A DNA stretch of 64,000 nucleotides from Whitmania pigra (GCA_021613335.1 JAJTWR010000053.1:200001-264000); one strand, 5' to 3'; shown: positions 33,395-45,740, numbered from the stretch's first letter. Program-made: numbers and translations. Notes: a model not told the origin generated them from the letters alone.

Positions 33395-36300
33395 TCAAAT
33401 ATGTAATGAGACCCATATGGAGAATTTTTTGAAGGTAGTACGGGAAAATTCAGATCTCAATTGATTGTATGATCTAAGATTGTAAGATTGGACATCTGAT
33501 GATTTGAAAAACATATTATTAAAGGATGGAGGCAGCAAGTTATGTTCATAATTGTATATGAAGAGGCAAGTTTGGAATTTATTGATCTGATATATATTTA
33601 GAAGTCCATTTGAAATAAAAAAGTCCTTTGTATGGGCACGTGGATGGAGACGAAATATAGTACGAATTATTCTTTTTTGGAGTGTAAGTAAGTGGATAAG
33701 TTTGGAGGGATAGGTAGAGGCCCAGGCGATATTACAATAGATGAGATAAGGATATATTAAAGAATAATAAAGCATAATGAGAATTTTTTTATCAACAAAT
33801 GAAGAGACCCTTGACATCATGCCTATGTTTTTTGAAATTTTGGAGGCAACGTAATTGATATGCAAAAACCAGTTTAATCTATCATCGATAATAATGCCGA
33901 GGAATTTGGTAGAGGTGACATGTTTAATCTGTAAGTTGTTGATGCAAGGTTGAATACTATGGGTTCTGTCCTTATTTTTTGAGCAAAACAGCATAAAATT
34001 TGTCTTGTCGACATTTAAAGATAACTTATTGGCGCGAAACCAAGTGTCAACATTTGTTAACTCCCTATTGATGCTGATAATTAAGTCATTGAGATTTTTG
34101 CCAGAAGCAAATACATTTTTTTATCGTCTGCGAATAATAAAAATGTAAGTAAAGATAATGAGTTATGTAAATCGTTAATATAAATTATGAATAGCAAGGG
34201 GCCAAGAATAGACCCTTGAGGAACGCCACAAGCTACGTCACTAAACGAAGATTCAAACCCATTAAATTCTGTCAATTGTTTACGACCCGACAAATAACTG
34301 GTGAACCACTTCAAAACACAACCACGCAAACCGCAAATCAAAAATGATAAAGTTTCGACAAAAGTATCTCATGATTTACGGAATCAAATGCCTTTGATAG
34401 ATCGAGAAACACACCGATGGTGAACTCACCACGGTCCAGAGCGTCGGCAATTTTCGAATAAAGTAAAAGTAGAGGCATATATGTTGAGTGATTTTTTCGA
34501 AATCCGAATTGTTTGTTATTGAGCAGACTAAACTTTGATAAGAAGAATTCAACTCGACGATATACGGCCTTTTCGAAAATTTTTGAAAAATATGGCAGAA
34601 TTGAGATAGGTCTGTAATTGCAGATCCTGTTCAGATCACCGGATTTATGCAATGGAATCACTTTGGCCAATTTTAAGTCATCTGGTACACTCCCCGTCGA
34701 CAGTGAACAATTGATCAGAGAGCTGAGAATATTGGAGATCAATGGGATGAATTCGCCAGCAATACAAGGATCAATACCATCAAGACCACAGCTATGGGAG
34801 GTCTTCAATTCTTTAACTATTTGGATGATCTCATCTGGCGAAACAGGGAAAAAAGACATTGTGGGAGTGGGAGATCTCGTAAGGAATTCATGGAAGGATT
34901 TGGATGGAGGGATGATTTTCTTTGCCAAGTTTGGACCAAGATCGGAAAAATGTTTGTTGAATTGTTCAGCTATTTCAGTTGGGGAGTTTAGTTCTCATCC
35001 GTCGTATGAATAGAATATGTCGGGAGCTTCAACTGATTTGCTCCCTCTAGACAAAATACTTTTTATAATGTTCCAAGTACCTTTTGGATTTCCCTGTTGT
35101 CTCAGGAATTTTGATGAGAAATGTTGGCGAATTATAGCTTGCTTGATAGTTTTGAATCTGTTTCTGTACTTTGTGAATTTGATCTTGTTTTCTGGAGTTG
35201 GATTCTTTAGATATGTCTTGTACAGTTTGCTTTTTACTCTGCAAGATTTTAGGAGGGCGGGGGTCATCCATTCCTGTTTTTTAATTCTGGATTGAGAACC
35301 GACAGTTGTCAAGGGAAAACAATGATTGTATAGACTTTGATATTTCGATAGAAAAAGTTTGTAGGCATGAGATATATTTTGGGATTCACATTCTCTGGTC
35401 ACATCAGACCAGTCCACCTCAGTCAAGCATTCTTTAAATTTCAGTTTTGTTTGTCTATCTTGTTTTCTGTGCAGCTTTGGGGGCTCCACTATTTTTATAG
35501 TCTCATGTAGTTTGATGTTGATGTGGAGAGGGAAGTGATCCGAAATATCATCAATAATTATCTTAGAGATGCATTTGCTGAGAGAGATATTTGTGAAAAT
35601 ATTGTCTATAAGAGTGGCAGATGAGGGACCAATTCTTGTGGGTTTGAGGAACACAGGCATCATGAAAAAGGAGTGGAGGATGTTTAAAAATTCATTAGTG
35701 GGTTGACTGCTTTCAATTGCTAATAGGTTAATGTTGAAGTCGCCCATTATTATGGTCTTTTTGTTGTCTTTAATCGTATAAGACAAGAATTCTGAAAACT
35801 CTTTGTTAAAAGATTTTAAGCTGTTTCCAGGTGGGCGATAAATAATTGCGACAACAATGTTTTCCCTTCTACGTTGGCTGATTGAGATTAGTTGATATTC
35901 AAAACCTTCAAATTTTCAGTTGGTCGTGTCAATGAGATTGAATTTAATATTGTCTTGGATGAAAAAACCAACGCCTCCTCCTAGGCCACGGTCCCTGTTT
36001 TTCAAAACAAATTTGTAACCATCAATAGCAGGAATAGGATCACCATTTTTCAGCCAAGTTTCACTGACGCCGAGGATTTCTGCATGATAAGAAGATAACA
36101 GCAATTCTACTTCCTGGAGTTTATTTGAGATGCTTCTGCAGTTAATGTGCATTAGGGAAAGATCTGAGTTACAAATTTTGGCCATATTTTTAGTTGTAAC
36201 ATAATTTGCAACCTCGTAGAATTCCGGCAGGTAGGCATCCGGGTCAGATGAAGAAAAATCAAAGTCCGCCATTTCTCAAACTTTTCTCGAACTTGTGGTC

Positions 36301-36438
36301 CCTCCCCACAACAGATGTAACATAAATCGTATTCACACCAGCCAAAACTGTTGAAACATGGTCTAAGTTCACGGGATCAATAGCGGAGACAAATATAACT
36401 GAAAGTTTATCTTCTTCAATAAACAGAGACTCCACGAT
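33395..36438 (-). pseudogene. LINE ORF2: endonuclease + reverse transcriptase (family L1a)
   Basis: The frame begins near 36438 (VESLFIEEDKLS). The apurinic-type endonuclease shows HINCRSISNK, SETWLKNGD with the catalytic glutamate, GGGVGFFIQD and ISDHFPLHI. Reverse transcriptase follows, with DLSKAFDSVNHEIL, GVPQGSILGPLLF and LLFADD, then a thumb and NLRSYNQLRSEFSRTTFKKF at the end. Lesions seen: a frame slip near 36270, in-frame TGA at 35916 and 34995, a frame slip near 34340 just before the GVPQG block, and another after FADD (33995-34085). The long same-frame stretches (36272 to 34338) indicate fairly recent death. Family pattern is CR1/jockey-like. Confidence 0.85.
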
Positions 36439-36483
36439 GAGAGGAAAAGAAAAGCAAAACACCAACATCAAAACAAAAAGAAG

Positions 36484-37196
36484 TTAGTATTTTTCCAGGT
36501 CAATGAGGTTTTGAACTCGAGTTGGTCCTGAGTTTTCACCTCTCTTCAAGTAGACATGACCATTCCATGTCCATGCTGATAAAAGTTTTTTGTCCTTTAC
36601 AAGTTTCCTGGCTCTAACAAAGATTTCTGAGTTTGGCTTGGTTAAGTGTTCGTTGATGTAGATCTTTGACGTTCTATTCTTGTGCAGGGCTTTTCTCAGA
36701 GCATAGACTCTATCTCTGACCATCTTTGAAGCGTAGGTGACAACTATTGGGCGAGGGCCACTTTTGCTGGGAATCCTGTAGCCAGAGTGTATGTCGCCCT
36801 CTGAGATATTTGCGCCAAGTTTTGAGTTGCAGCAATTGATAATTGCCTGGACTGTATCTCTTCGATTCATTCCCCGCTCCCGACTCGTCCCGTCACCGGA
36901 GGATGTAGCGACCACTTCAGCCAAAGACGCATCAGGCAATCCATAGATTACCAGATTGTTGGCTCTCAACTGTGTTTCGACTGCGTCTATTCTCGCCTTG
37001 AGGCGAATGTTTTCCTCGCTGAGCTCGCTCACTTTACCAATCAATGTTTTCATCTCCTCCTTGACCGCAGATTTAACCAGACCAGGCATCTCCTCTCTGA
37101 TCATCTCCCTTATAGATTTCACAATCTTTGCTTTGATTTTGTCAGCCAAACCGTAGCCTCATCGAACTCCTCGCACTTTGCGTTCTTGCGCGACAT
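36484..37196 (-). pseudogene. LINE ORF1, coiled-coil RNA-binding protein (family L1a)
   Basis: ATG at 37196 (MSRKNAKCEEFDEAT) precedes a one-base slip near 37160, after which 221 codons are open. A coiled coil (KVSELSEENIRLKARIDAVE) is followed by the RRM-like strand LRANNLVIYGLP and a basic C-terminal domain ending WTWNGHVYLKRGE. This is the usual ORF1 of CR1/jockey-type LINEs, needed for RNP assembly. The stop is 46 bp upstream of the ORF2 frame. Confidence 0.8.
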
Positions 37197-37404
37197 TTTA
37201 CAGGGGAGTGTCGAATCGCGAAAACTAAACAATGGAACAAACGAAAGCCACGCAAAAATAATCCACTGGTATCGAAAAATTTAAGCACTGGCAGAAGCGG
37301 AGGACGACGACGAGTCAAATGATACTAATTTTGTCGAGTTTTTTCTAAGAAAAACACTAGAATAAACCAAATTAGTAGCAATCCGCGACATTTGACCCTT
37401 CCCA

Positions 37405-37520
37405 CCGCTCTCTTCGCAAAATGCCAGATACGTCATTGTCCATCAAACGCCTGCTGATGACACATATACTAGTTATTTGTGTCTTTGTGAATTTCAAGTA
37501 TTTGGTGATTTTTGACTGTG
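37405..37520 (+). pseudogene. Lectin exon 4 relic (C-terminal part)
   Basis: TGCCAGATACGTCATTGTCC leads to the end strand YLCLCEFQVFGDF-like, reading ...LCLCEFQVFGDF in the second frame with TTTGTGAATTTCAAGTATTT. It continues into the standard post-exon sequence with CCACCGACACCGAATTTAC. Confidence 0.7.
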
Positions 37521-37659
37521 AACTTAGTCGTTACATTATTTTAATATTAAATTTTTTTTTCCACCGACACCGAATTTACTTTTCATGCGGCTTAATAAAA
37601 GTTTAATTTAAAGCCTTTGAAACGCTTTTGAAATAATATCTTACAACAAAGAGAGCGAA

Positions 37660-37920
37660 TTAGACGAATGGTATATCGATTAAACAGTGCTCTCATATAC
37701 TGTTCGAATATATTCGAATGCATACGGCTCAAACAAATCTGATAAACAAGAAAAAATGCAAAAACCTTCTCGAAACAACAAAAATATAGTTTTGTAAAGA
37801 CTGACAAAAACTGGCATGAGAACTTCTCGAGAGAAAGTAATAAAATAATGGAATGGCATGTAACCAAGCTCTTAAGCAAGTATTCAATATCCGATGATTA
37901 TTACCAAACCTACTTATTAT
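37660..37920. repeat. Gene-family upstream spacer, copy before gene D
   Basis: Matches 12240-12490 (GGTATATCGATTAAACAGTG, TACTGTTCGAATATATTCG) but lacks the TTGCAATATT minisatellite. Confidence 0.65.
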
Positions 37921-38056
37921 TTTGCAAAACTTTTTTTTAATAAGGATAATCAAATGCAATTTGTGCTCTCAAAACCCAAACCCGCGTCGACCATAAATGC
38001 TATCAATTCTCTAGATGAATGGATGATCAGTGCGCAATGCACATCAACTAATTTGA

Positions 38057-38065
38057 TATATAAAG
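38057..38065 (+). promoter_or_regulatory. TATA box of gene D
   Basis: TATATAAAG lies 81 bases before the ATG at 38138 in the conserved promoter block. Confidence 0.6.
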
Positions 38066-38137
38066 ACAAAGTGTCTCACGTTAGAATTTGTGACAGAAAA
38101 ATATTTGCTAAAGCGATTTTAAATATTTAATTTGATT

Positions 38138-41100
38138 ATGTACGTTCAAACGATTTCTAGTATATTTCTGTTAACATTCATAACTGCCCATATTGTCTGG
38201 GCATTGGAAAATTCTAGAAAATTTAGAAAAATATTTGATTGCCAAGGAAATCTTGGGTGTTCTGAAGATATTCCATTTGACAGTGAAAAAGGCATCGATA
38301 ACTACAAGAGTTGCGCTTTTCATTGCAGCAGACGAGCATCTTGCGTCAGTTTCAACTACTGGAGAAACACAAGTTTATGCCAATTATTTGATTTTTTACC
38401 TTACAAAATTAATGGAAACAATCTTTGCACTCATTACCAGGTATTCATTCAATTGATATTTTTCACTTTTTTATATTATAAAAGTTGTATACATTTTAAG
38501 TATTTCGGGCTTATATGACTAAAAACACTTTTTAAAATTCCGCAGTGCGATCCAAAAATTCGTTATTTAAAAAGTAAGAAAATTTTTACTTCAATAGTTA
38601 CTTTTTTTAATTGGAGTATAATCATTATCCATAAGGATTTTAAAGGCTTTGAAGCCGTTCCTAATAAAATAAAAACCTTAGAAAATTATTGTATTATAAA
38701 AATACAGATAAGTTTCCATCTAATCAATTATTTGTTTTAAAATATTATGCCACAGATCCATAATTTTCAAAAAGTAATTTACTGAATTTGAAACAGCTGA
38801 AAACTTGGCTGAATACCGCCAAACTTGCCAAAGTTCAACGTACTTGATGGGAACAAAACTCTCGTATTCTTGGTTGGCAGTTGATGGCCTGTTACTAACA
38901 GACGCAGACGCAGGTTTTTGCACTCATACTAATCAAGGTGATTCTGGAAATAACTGGTTCATGGTGGATTTGGTGTACACTGTCAAGATCAGCTACGTGC
39001 GCGTCTTAGCCAGGAAGGCAATCAATTCAGATAGTGAGTTTTGCATCTAATTAAATAATTGTTTTTAAATCGGGATCAAAATGCTGAGCAATTCACTGAA
39101 GGCATGCGTTTTATGCACAACCATCGATAATGCTCGTTCAAATTAATTATATAATAAACGACCAAAATGAGCTGAATTACTTATTTACTTTTGCACGGTC
39201 AAAGACCATTCTATATGATTATTTTGTCATTTAATCTGTTGAATTCCTCCTCTGAGTATTTCGTCGGGGCTCGACAAGAGTTATTAATCTTTTATTTCAA
39301 ATAAATAGTTCATCAACATTTATTTGTAAATAAGCCGAGCGGTAAAGATCGAATGTTGCGGCTTACTATTAATTTCGTTTTTCTGGACTGTTCTTCTTAG
39401 AAAAAACTTGATAAAATTAATATCATTCGACTTGTCGACGTTTTTCGCTTTTTGCCGGTGGTTAAATTTTCATTTCTACTGGCTTTTTTGCGTGGCTTGC
39501 GACACTCCCTTGTAAAATGTCGCGAAAGAATTCAAAATGCGAAGAACTCGATGAGACTACAATTGATAATTGAAGATTTTGAAGTTCATAAGGGAGATGA
39601 TCAGAGAGAAGAAGCCTGTACTGATTAAATCTGCGGTCAAAGAGGAGATGAAGACATTCATTGGAAAGTTGAATGAAGTGAGGAAAACAATCGCCTCAAG
39701 ACAAGGATTGACATAGGTGAAACACAGCTGAGAGCCAACAATCTGGTAATCTACATCAACAAACACATAACCAAGTCAAACTCAGAAATCTTTGCCAAAG
39801 TCAGGAAACTTGTAAAGGAGAAAAAACTTTGATCAGCATGGACATGGAATAGTCACGTTTATTTCAAGAGAGGTGAAAACTCGGGGCCAACTCGAGTTCA
39901 CAACCTCCTTGACTTGAAGAAATATTAACTTGTTAGAAGTCTGCAGTTTTCTTTTCTTCTCATCATGGAGTCTCTGTTTCCTGAAGAAGATAAGTTTTCA
40001 TTTTTATTTGACTCTACTTCTGACCCCGACAACTTAGACAATGTTTCAAAAGATTTGGCTGATGATGTGAATACGACTTATGTTACTCCTGAAGAATTGC
40101 GTATGTTGACAGAGGGATTGTCTCCCGACCATGTTTCGTTTTTTCACGTAAATTGTCGTAGTCTTCAAAATAAATTATCGGACTTTCTTTTAAATTCTTT
40201 TAAAGAGTTGTGACCCTGGAATAATTGCCCTCATTGAAACATGGTTGAATAAGGACAATGCTGAGAGCATAACGTTGGGAGACTATGAATTCATCTACAA
40301 GTGCCGTGTCAGTAAAAGAGAAGGCGGTGTTGGCTTGTTTTTGGACAAGAGAATCAAATTTGAGAACCTTGATGTCAGTTTCAAAAATCTTGTTACAACG
40401 ACTTTCGAGTACCTGTTCGTATCTGTTGTGTGTCAAAAAGCAAAGGACATGGTGATTGGAGTTATTTACAGGCCTCCCAACACAGACATCCAGATTTTCA
40501 CCAGAGAGCTAGATCAAATGCTTACCATACTCAACAATCCCACCTAGAATTTCCTTTATTGCAATCGATGAATGTTTTTCCGACGAAGTCTAGTGATATC
40601 ATAAATATTGCTGGCCAAATGAAGACGTCCCATAGTTCTGGCCTTGATGAAATTGATCCGATCCTTGTTAGTGCGTCAATTCTTTGTATAGCTCAAGTAT
40701 TGTCAGACCTTATTAATTATTCTTTGTCCTTTTTCCAACTACAGACCTATTTCAATCTTAAACTACTTCTCAAAGTTCTTCGAAAAAGTAATGCACGCGA
40801 GGCTCTACAAATATCTCTGTAAATTTTCCTTTATCTCAGATGACCGATTCGGTTTTAGAAAGGGTCACTCAACTTTCATGGCACTAATTCATCTTCACAC
40901 AAAAATTGCAAATTCAATTGACCAAAATAAATTTTTCGTCGGCATATTCCTGGACTTGGCGAAGGCGTTCGACACTGTCAATCACGCCATTCTATTACAA
41001 AAATTGGACTACTATGGACTACTGACTATGGAGTCAGAGGCATCGCTTTGGAATGGTTGAGGAGCTACTTATCAGATAGAACATAACAGGTCCACCTTCT

Positions 41101-42648
41101 GAACACAGCTTCACCGGTTCAACACGTCACCTGTGGCGTACCTCAGGGCTCCATTCTGGGTCCACTTTTATTCATTATTTATATTAATGACTTGTGTCTT
41201 GTTTTTGAGTTTTTCGATTTCATTTTATTTGCGGATGACACTAATTTGTTATGTTCTGGCAGTGATTTGAAAACGCTGACAACAAATATTAATATTAATC
41301 TAAGTTTCCTGTTTGACTGGTTCTGTGCTAATAAACTTTCCCTAAATTTAAAAAAGACGAATTAAATCCTGTTTCATTCTAGGGCCAACCCCATTCACTC
41401 TGATATTTCGTTATGTTTAAATGATGTTGTTATCAATCGTGTACCAAAATGTAAATTTTTGGGTATGTGGTTGGATGTGTATGTGACTTGGTCAGATCAT
41501 ATAAATTATGTCTTATCTAAGATTTCAGAAAATAGCGGTATATTATCTAACATTCGGTTTTATATTGACAAAACTGTTTCACTTATGTTATATTACACTT
41601 TCATTTATCCACATTTATCATACTGCAACATTGTTTGGGCTTCAAATTAAACCACAAGACTAAAACGCCTTCACATATCTCAAAAACGCTCTCTTCGTAT
41701 CCTCTTTAATATTCCTTCTTCGTTATCTTCCAAGCCAATCTTCTACGAAAATTCAATTTCAAATAAATGAATATCTTTATGTATAAATATTAAAACAATC
41801 TATTGCTTCAATCATTCAATAACTTTTTTAAACGTTCATCCGATATTCACTCATATTGTTTGCGGTCCGTCGACAAATGTAGACCTGAAATTTTTCGAAC
41901 CATGCTCAAGTCATTTTCATTGAAGTGTTCTGGCCTCGCATTTTTTCTTCAATTCCTGTCAGCATTGTTTCTTCCAAATCCATATTTATTTTCAAATGTA
42001 CTTACAAATATCATGAATAAGTAAAATCATCTCATGTTGCTTTTCTGAAGTGCGTCCGATTTCTTATGTTTTGGAACTGCCACCTTATTTTTGAACTTCT
42101 GGACGAATTCTTAATATTATGACTTTGGTAATACTCGGCTTTTAAAAACTTTTGTCGTTGGAACAGGCAGCCCATCAGCGGGAGTATATCCCTTCGGGTT
42201 GACCTTTTTTACAAAATATCTATGTAATTAAGCTGGTTATTTTTGTAACCGTATGGTTGTGCATGAACACTTTTGTTTGATAAATCTTTCTACAAAAAAA
42301 ATGAATTTTTAAATATTAATTCAATAATTAAAAGTTAAAAACAACAAACATAAATAAACAATAACAATAATGAACAATGATAATTTATTCAACTTAGCAG
42401 TTAGATATAAAAATCTTACGATTGGAACAACGAATAATTCCTGGTTGATTAAGAGACCAACCAGAACACCCATCAATTACCCCATATGTGGCATCTACCT
42501 GGGACCTCTTCCCAATGATGAATGGTTTGAAGTTTATTGCCAGGTGGGCACTCCTGCCAGATACGTTATCGTCCATCAAATGCCTTCTCGTCCGATAAAT
42601 GGTGGTTATTTGAGTCTCTGTGAATTTCAAGTATTTGGTGATCTTTGA
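38138..42648 (+). CDS. Secreted PAN/apple + fucolectin-like lectin, gene D (LINE in intron 3)
   Basis: Exons 38138-38440, 38546-38573, 38797-39033 and 42398-42648 give 272 residues with no stop. The signal peptide is longer than in A (LLTFITAHIVWA). The PAN cysteines are conserved and KSCAFHCSRR adds differences. The micro-exon reads CDPKIRYLK, so D has a cysteine where the others have serine. Donors GTAAGA and GTGAGT are strong. The lectin loops are distinct: TYLMGTKLSYSW, LLLTDADAGFCTHT, and LARKAINSD at the end of exon 3. Exon 4 has one codon fewer (GTPARYV). Intron 3 is 3.36 kb because a LINE (39246-42300) inserted in it in sense orientation. The exons remain open, so the gene could still be expressed if the intron is removed. 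The acceptor for the optional fifth exon is mutated (CACACACTG), so the protein must end GDL. AATAAA is at 42729-42734. Confidence 0.78.
39518..39930 (+). pseudogene. LINE ORF1 remnant in the intron 3 element
   Basis: Starts MSRKNSKCEELDETT and stops early. Scraps of the coiled coil (KSAVKEEMKTFIGKL), the RANNLVIY strand and the C-terminal basic part (NKHITKSNSEIFAKVRKLVK) survive in several frames. A ~250-bp part of the RRM-like domain is deleted compared with the sister at 36484-37196. Confidence 0.75.
39965..42024 (+). pseudogene. LINE ORF2 remnant in the intron 3 element
   Basis: ATG at 39965 (MESLFPEEDKFS) opens an endonuclease: VNCRSLQNKL, IETWLNKDN and GGVGLFLDKR. An internal deletion near 40545 removes the end of the endonuclease and the linker. 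Reverse transcriptase follows: FGFRKGHSTFMALIHLHTKI, LDLAKAFDTVNHAILL, CGVPQGSILGPLLF and LFADDTN (41228-41250), then the thumb with YPHLSYCNIVWAS and C-terminal SYCLRSVDKCRPEIFRTML. Five or more frame breaks make it inactive. Confidence 0.85.
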
Positions 42649-42749
42649 CTGTAAATTTGGGTCGTTAAATTGTCTTTAATAATTTATTAATTTTTCCCAC
42701 ACACACTGAATTCACTTTTATTGTGATAAATAAAAGTTTAAAATGAAGC

Positions 42750-42850
42750 TTTTAAAACACTTTTAGTAGATTTTAGATTTATCAATATCAAGTAGAATTT
42801 AGATTTTAGGCTTGTACTAATTTTCAAAAGTCTGTTTTCTCAATGGAAGC
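42750..42850. repeat. Single unit of the ~136-bp downstream repeat
   Basis: One unit (TTTAGATTTATCAATATCAA to TCTGTTTTCTCAATGGAAGC), the form from which the three-unit array at 27663-28060 was built. Confidence 0.7.
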
Positions 42851-44121
42851 ACTTCATGTTACAAAAAATATTCAACTTCTTGCCTACTCTTTAGAGTATA
42901 CTGCATTTATTGATTCACAACAAGATACAAGAAGATGTGAATGTATCCGCGCTTTACACTTGGCGGACTATTTAAGATGTGAACTTTCACCCGTTTTTGC
43001 TTTTTGTGATTATCGTACCGTATTCGAGTGGAGATTTGTAGTTGGTTCAAGTGCATTTCTTTTCCATTATATTAAAAGTCATTCTGCCTTGTTTGGTTGC
43101 GAGTTGTCTGCTTTCAAAATCAACATACAAATGCAAACAGTAACTAGTGAAACGTAACTAAGTCATAGTAATTAAAACTGTATATTAAAATAATAATGGT
43201 AATAATATTAATATTAATATAAATAAGATTAATAAATAATAGATAATAAATAGTACATAAAAGTTTATGAGGTTGAAGCGAAGTTTAAATCATAATTTTT
43301 ATTGAAAGGAGGCTTCCAAGTAGATACTCAAATGTAATATCTAATGATGGATACTATTTTTTTATTTTTATTCCAAAGAAAAATCGGGACAGGACTTTCC
43401 GGTACCCCTAATGATCTACCATTTTTTTTTATTGAACAGAACGAGAAATAAACCTGTATTGTGTCCGCATGAATATTGTGGACTACCTTTAGTTGCATTT
43501 GACCTAGAATTTGTTTACGTTTCGAGTCGAAGTTGCCGCAAGTTTCAGTTCTAATAAAGTGGTCTTGTCTTATTACAATTACGAGTTATTCAATACTCAA
43601 ATACAACAAAAAACATAAAAGTTTTTTGGGTTTATATATGTAACTGGTCGAGAGGCTAATAGCCACGAATACCACCAGCCTCAACAAAAATGATACAACA
43701 TCGAGCGAGGAAGAGACTTGTATAAGGCTAGCAGGGTGTTTACAAATCGCTAGCTAACTGGCACGAGAGTTGGTGAGAACTGTTTTACTGGCGGCTCTGA
43801 GAGGGACGTAATTTGGGGGGCAGGAGAACAAATGATGTTCACATAATAAATCAAGCAAACGTTATTTTTACTAAAAATATCTGGCTTATTATTTTTTAAT
43901 GTAAATGATGATATGATAGTTCTAACGATTCTAGTAATAATAATAGTTCTTCACCGTTGAGAATAAAGAGTATAGAGCTTGCAATGTAGAGTAACTCAAC
44001 TTGATGGCGGAATCGTATATAAAAGTTGAGGTCGATATGATATTTCCACTAAAAATTAAAAAAATCTAAAGCTGATAAAAGCAATCATAAAAAATACATA
44101 TCTAAGCTACAATATATTTAC
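42840..44121. repeat. Duplicon shared with 14640-15903, with two LTR-like modules
   Basis: Nearly identical to the earlier copy. Module subfamily 1 is at 42936-43142 and subfamily 2 at 43460-43616. It provides the empty site for the 1.8-kb insertion at 15904-17711. Confidence 0.85.
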
Positions 44122-44176
44122 AAATGAGTGTCTTAGGTTGACCACAAATAATGATTTTGAAGCTTAAAACAAATCG

Positions 44177-44457
44177 TTGGAGAGAGAATTAAAGAACTTA
44201 GTTTTGGAATCACTTCCAAAATTAAGGACAGCAGAAAGCAAATTCAAATGCATTTCTGCCTGCTATGACTTGACTAAAGCAGAAAGAGACCAGTGTAAGA
44301 AATTGTTGGAAGAGGCTAAGAAAAAGCAAGTTGAAGATCAGTCAGAGGACTACATTTTCAGAGTGAAGGGCCATCCGTGCAACATGAAACTAGAAACTAG
44401 AAAAGCTGAGGAGGAGGTAAAATTAGAAATTAACAAATTAAGTAAGGATATCAAATA
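44177..44457 (+). pseudogene. LINE ORF1-like fragment, copy 2
   Basis: Same reading as 17765-18060 (SLPKLRTAESKFKCISACYD, then KKKQVEDQSEDYIFRVKGHP). After KLSKDI it joins the block shared with 2617-3230, a novel junction not seen in the first copy. The retained frame is open but has no convincing start. Confidence 0.5.
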
Positions 44458-45740
44458 AAAATTAACAAAATTGCTCATTTGAGATTTAATGTAATTACAA
44501 AATTGATCAATATTATTGCGATTAATATCTCCAAATTGTATGGCTATATTCATTTCTCGCATTGATCTGTTGATAGATTGTAATGGATGGGCAGATCAAG
44601 AGCACTTCAAACTTGCGAGGTCACAGGTAATAACGTCCCTGTGTTTTCTTTAATTTAGCTGGTCTTTCATTTATTGTTTCAAGTTTTCCGGAGTTTAGCT
44701 CGAAATCACATACATTGGTCTCCTGATCAATGGCTGGGCGAGAGACATATTGCACCCCTTAAGAAAATATGCCAGCATTAATTTACTTCAACAGTTTTAC
44801 CGATTATTTTTTGCACATATAAAATGGTGCGTTTAAAATGTCCTTGAAGGTAAATGGCGTAAATTTTTTATTTTATTAAATGGATAGAGGACCGAAGCCT
44901 CTTACCTGCCCACTATGAAACAGCAAAACATTGAGAAAAGAAACGAGAGGTTTAATCATTAATAGACGAGAAAAGAAGACAAGTCATATTCATTGAGAAG
45001 GGAAGCTAAGCGACTATATGTGCAAGCTGAGACTACATGCATCTGTAATATTTTTCCCATTGACACTGGACCTAAACACAATAAATTAGTCGCAGAGAGC
45101 CTATGAGGTGTTACAGTAGTTCTGTCATTTCTCTCGATTTTGTCGTAAAAAACACAAAATAAAAAAAAAATAACATAAAATATGAAAAAAAAAATACAGG
45201 AAATTATAAGCTGCAATAAGAAACAGGTGCGACGCGTTGTACTGGTTTCCATTGGCAACTGAGTCTGGGTGTCGTAATTAGAAAGCGCAAGAAGTGGAAT
45301 CATATTTGCTTTTTATTATTTTTTTGTGATTTACTCAAAAGATGCATACGTCATTTATTGTTATCTCCAAATTTTTGATTTGTATTTAATTATTTTTATT
45401 TATGTTTAATCATTGTTATTTTCTGAGAATAACATTTATTTTCCTGGCTCTCAACTCATCGGAATGATTAAAAAAGTTATGAAATTCAATGTCGTGTGAA
45501 AGTCAGAAAACGGCAGTGACATTTGTTTTACAATTATATGAATTCTTTATTTTATTACTAGTATTGGAAAACATAGATATTTTTTGCTGAAAATTTACAT
45601 TCGTAAAGTTATCGAATAAATAATTATATAACTAACATAAACTCAGTAAAAATGTTAACTTCCATATATCATTTTTTCAAAGTGTATTTTAATGACAAAT
45701 TCCAATCTTACTACAATGGGAAAGCAGGATCAAAACCAAA
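44452..45740. repeat. Duplicon blocks, copy 3 (truncated)
   Basis: 44452-44870 matches 20880-21320, and 45040-45475 matches 21500-21925. The intervening 44870-45040 and following 45480-45740 also match copy 2. No gene is visible; the frame 44959-45303 (minus) is not conserved in copy 1. Confidence 0.7.

Larger units (their letters stand above)
33381..37400 (-). mobile_element. Near full-length decayed non-LTR retrotransposon (family L1a)
   Basis: A ~4-kb element inserted in family spacer. The flanking sequence GATATTATT is interrupted, and exon 4 relic sequence continues at 37405. Its 5' UTR (37197-37400), ORF1, ORF2 and a very short 3' end are all recognisable. The sister element at 39246-42300 shares the 5' UTR start region (TCTTAGAAAAAACT...GACAAAATTA) and both ORFs, so the two define one family. 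Both are inactivated independently. Confidence 0.85.
39246..42300 (+). mobile_element. Non-LTR retrotransposon in intron 3 of gene D (family L1a)
   Basis: A ~3.05-kb relative of 33381-37400. TGAATT at the left edge (39240-39245) and again at 42302-42307 is compatible with a target duplication. The homologous intron in A, B and F is continuous across this point. A 5' UTR of ~270 bp precedes ATGTCGCGAAAG. The 3' end is CTACAAAAAAAA. Confidence 0.85.
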
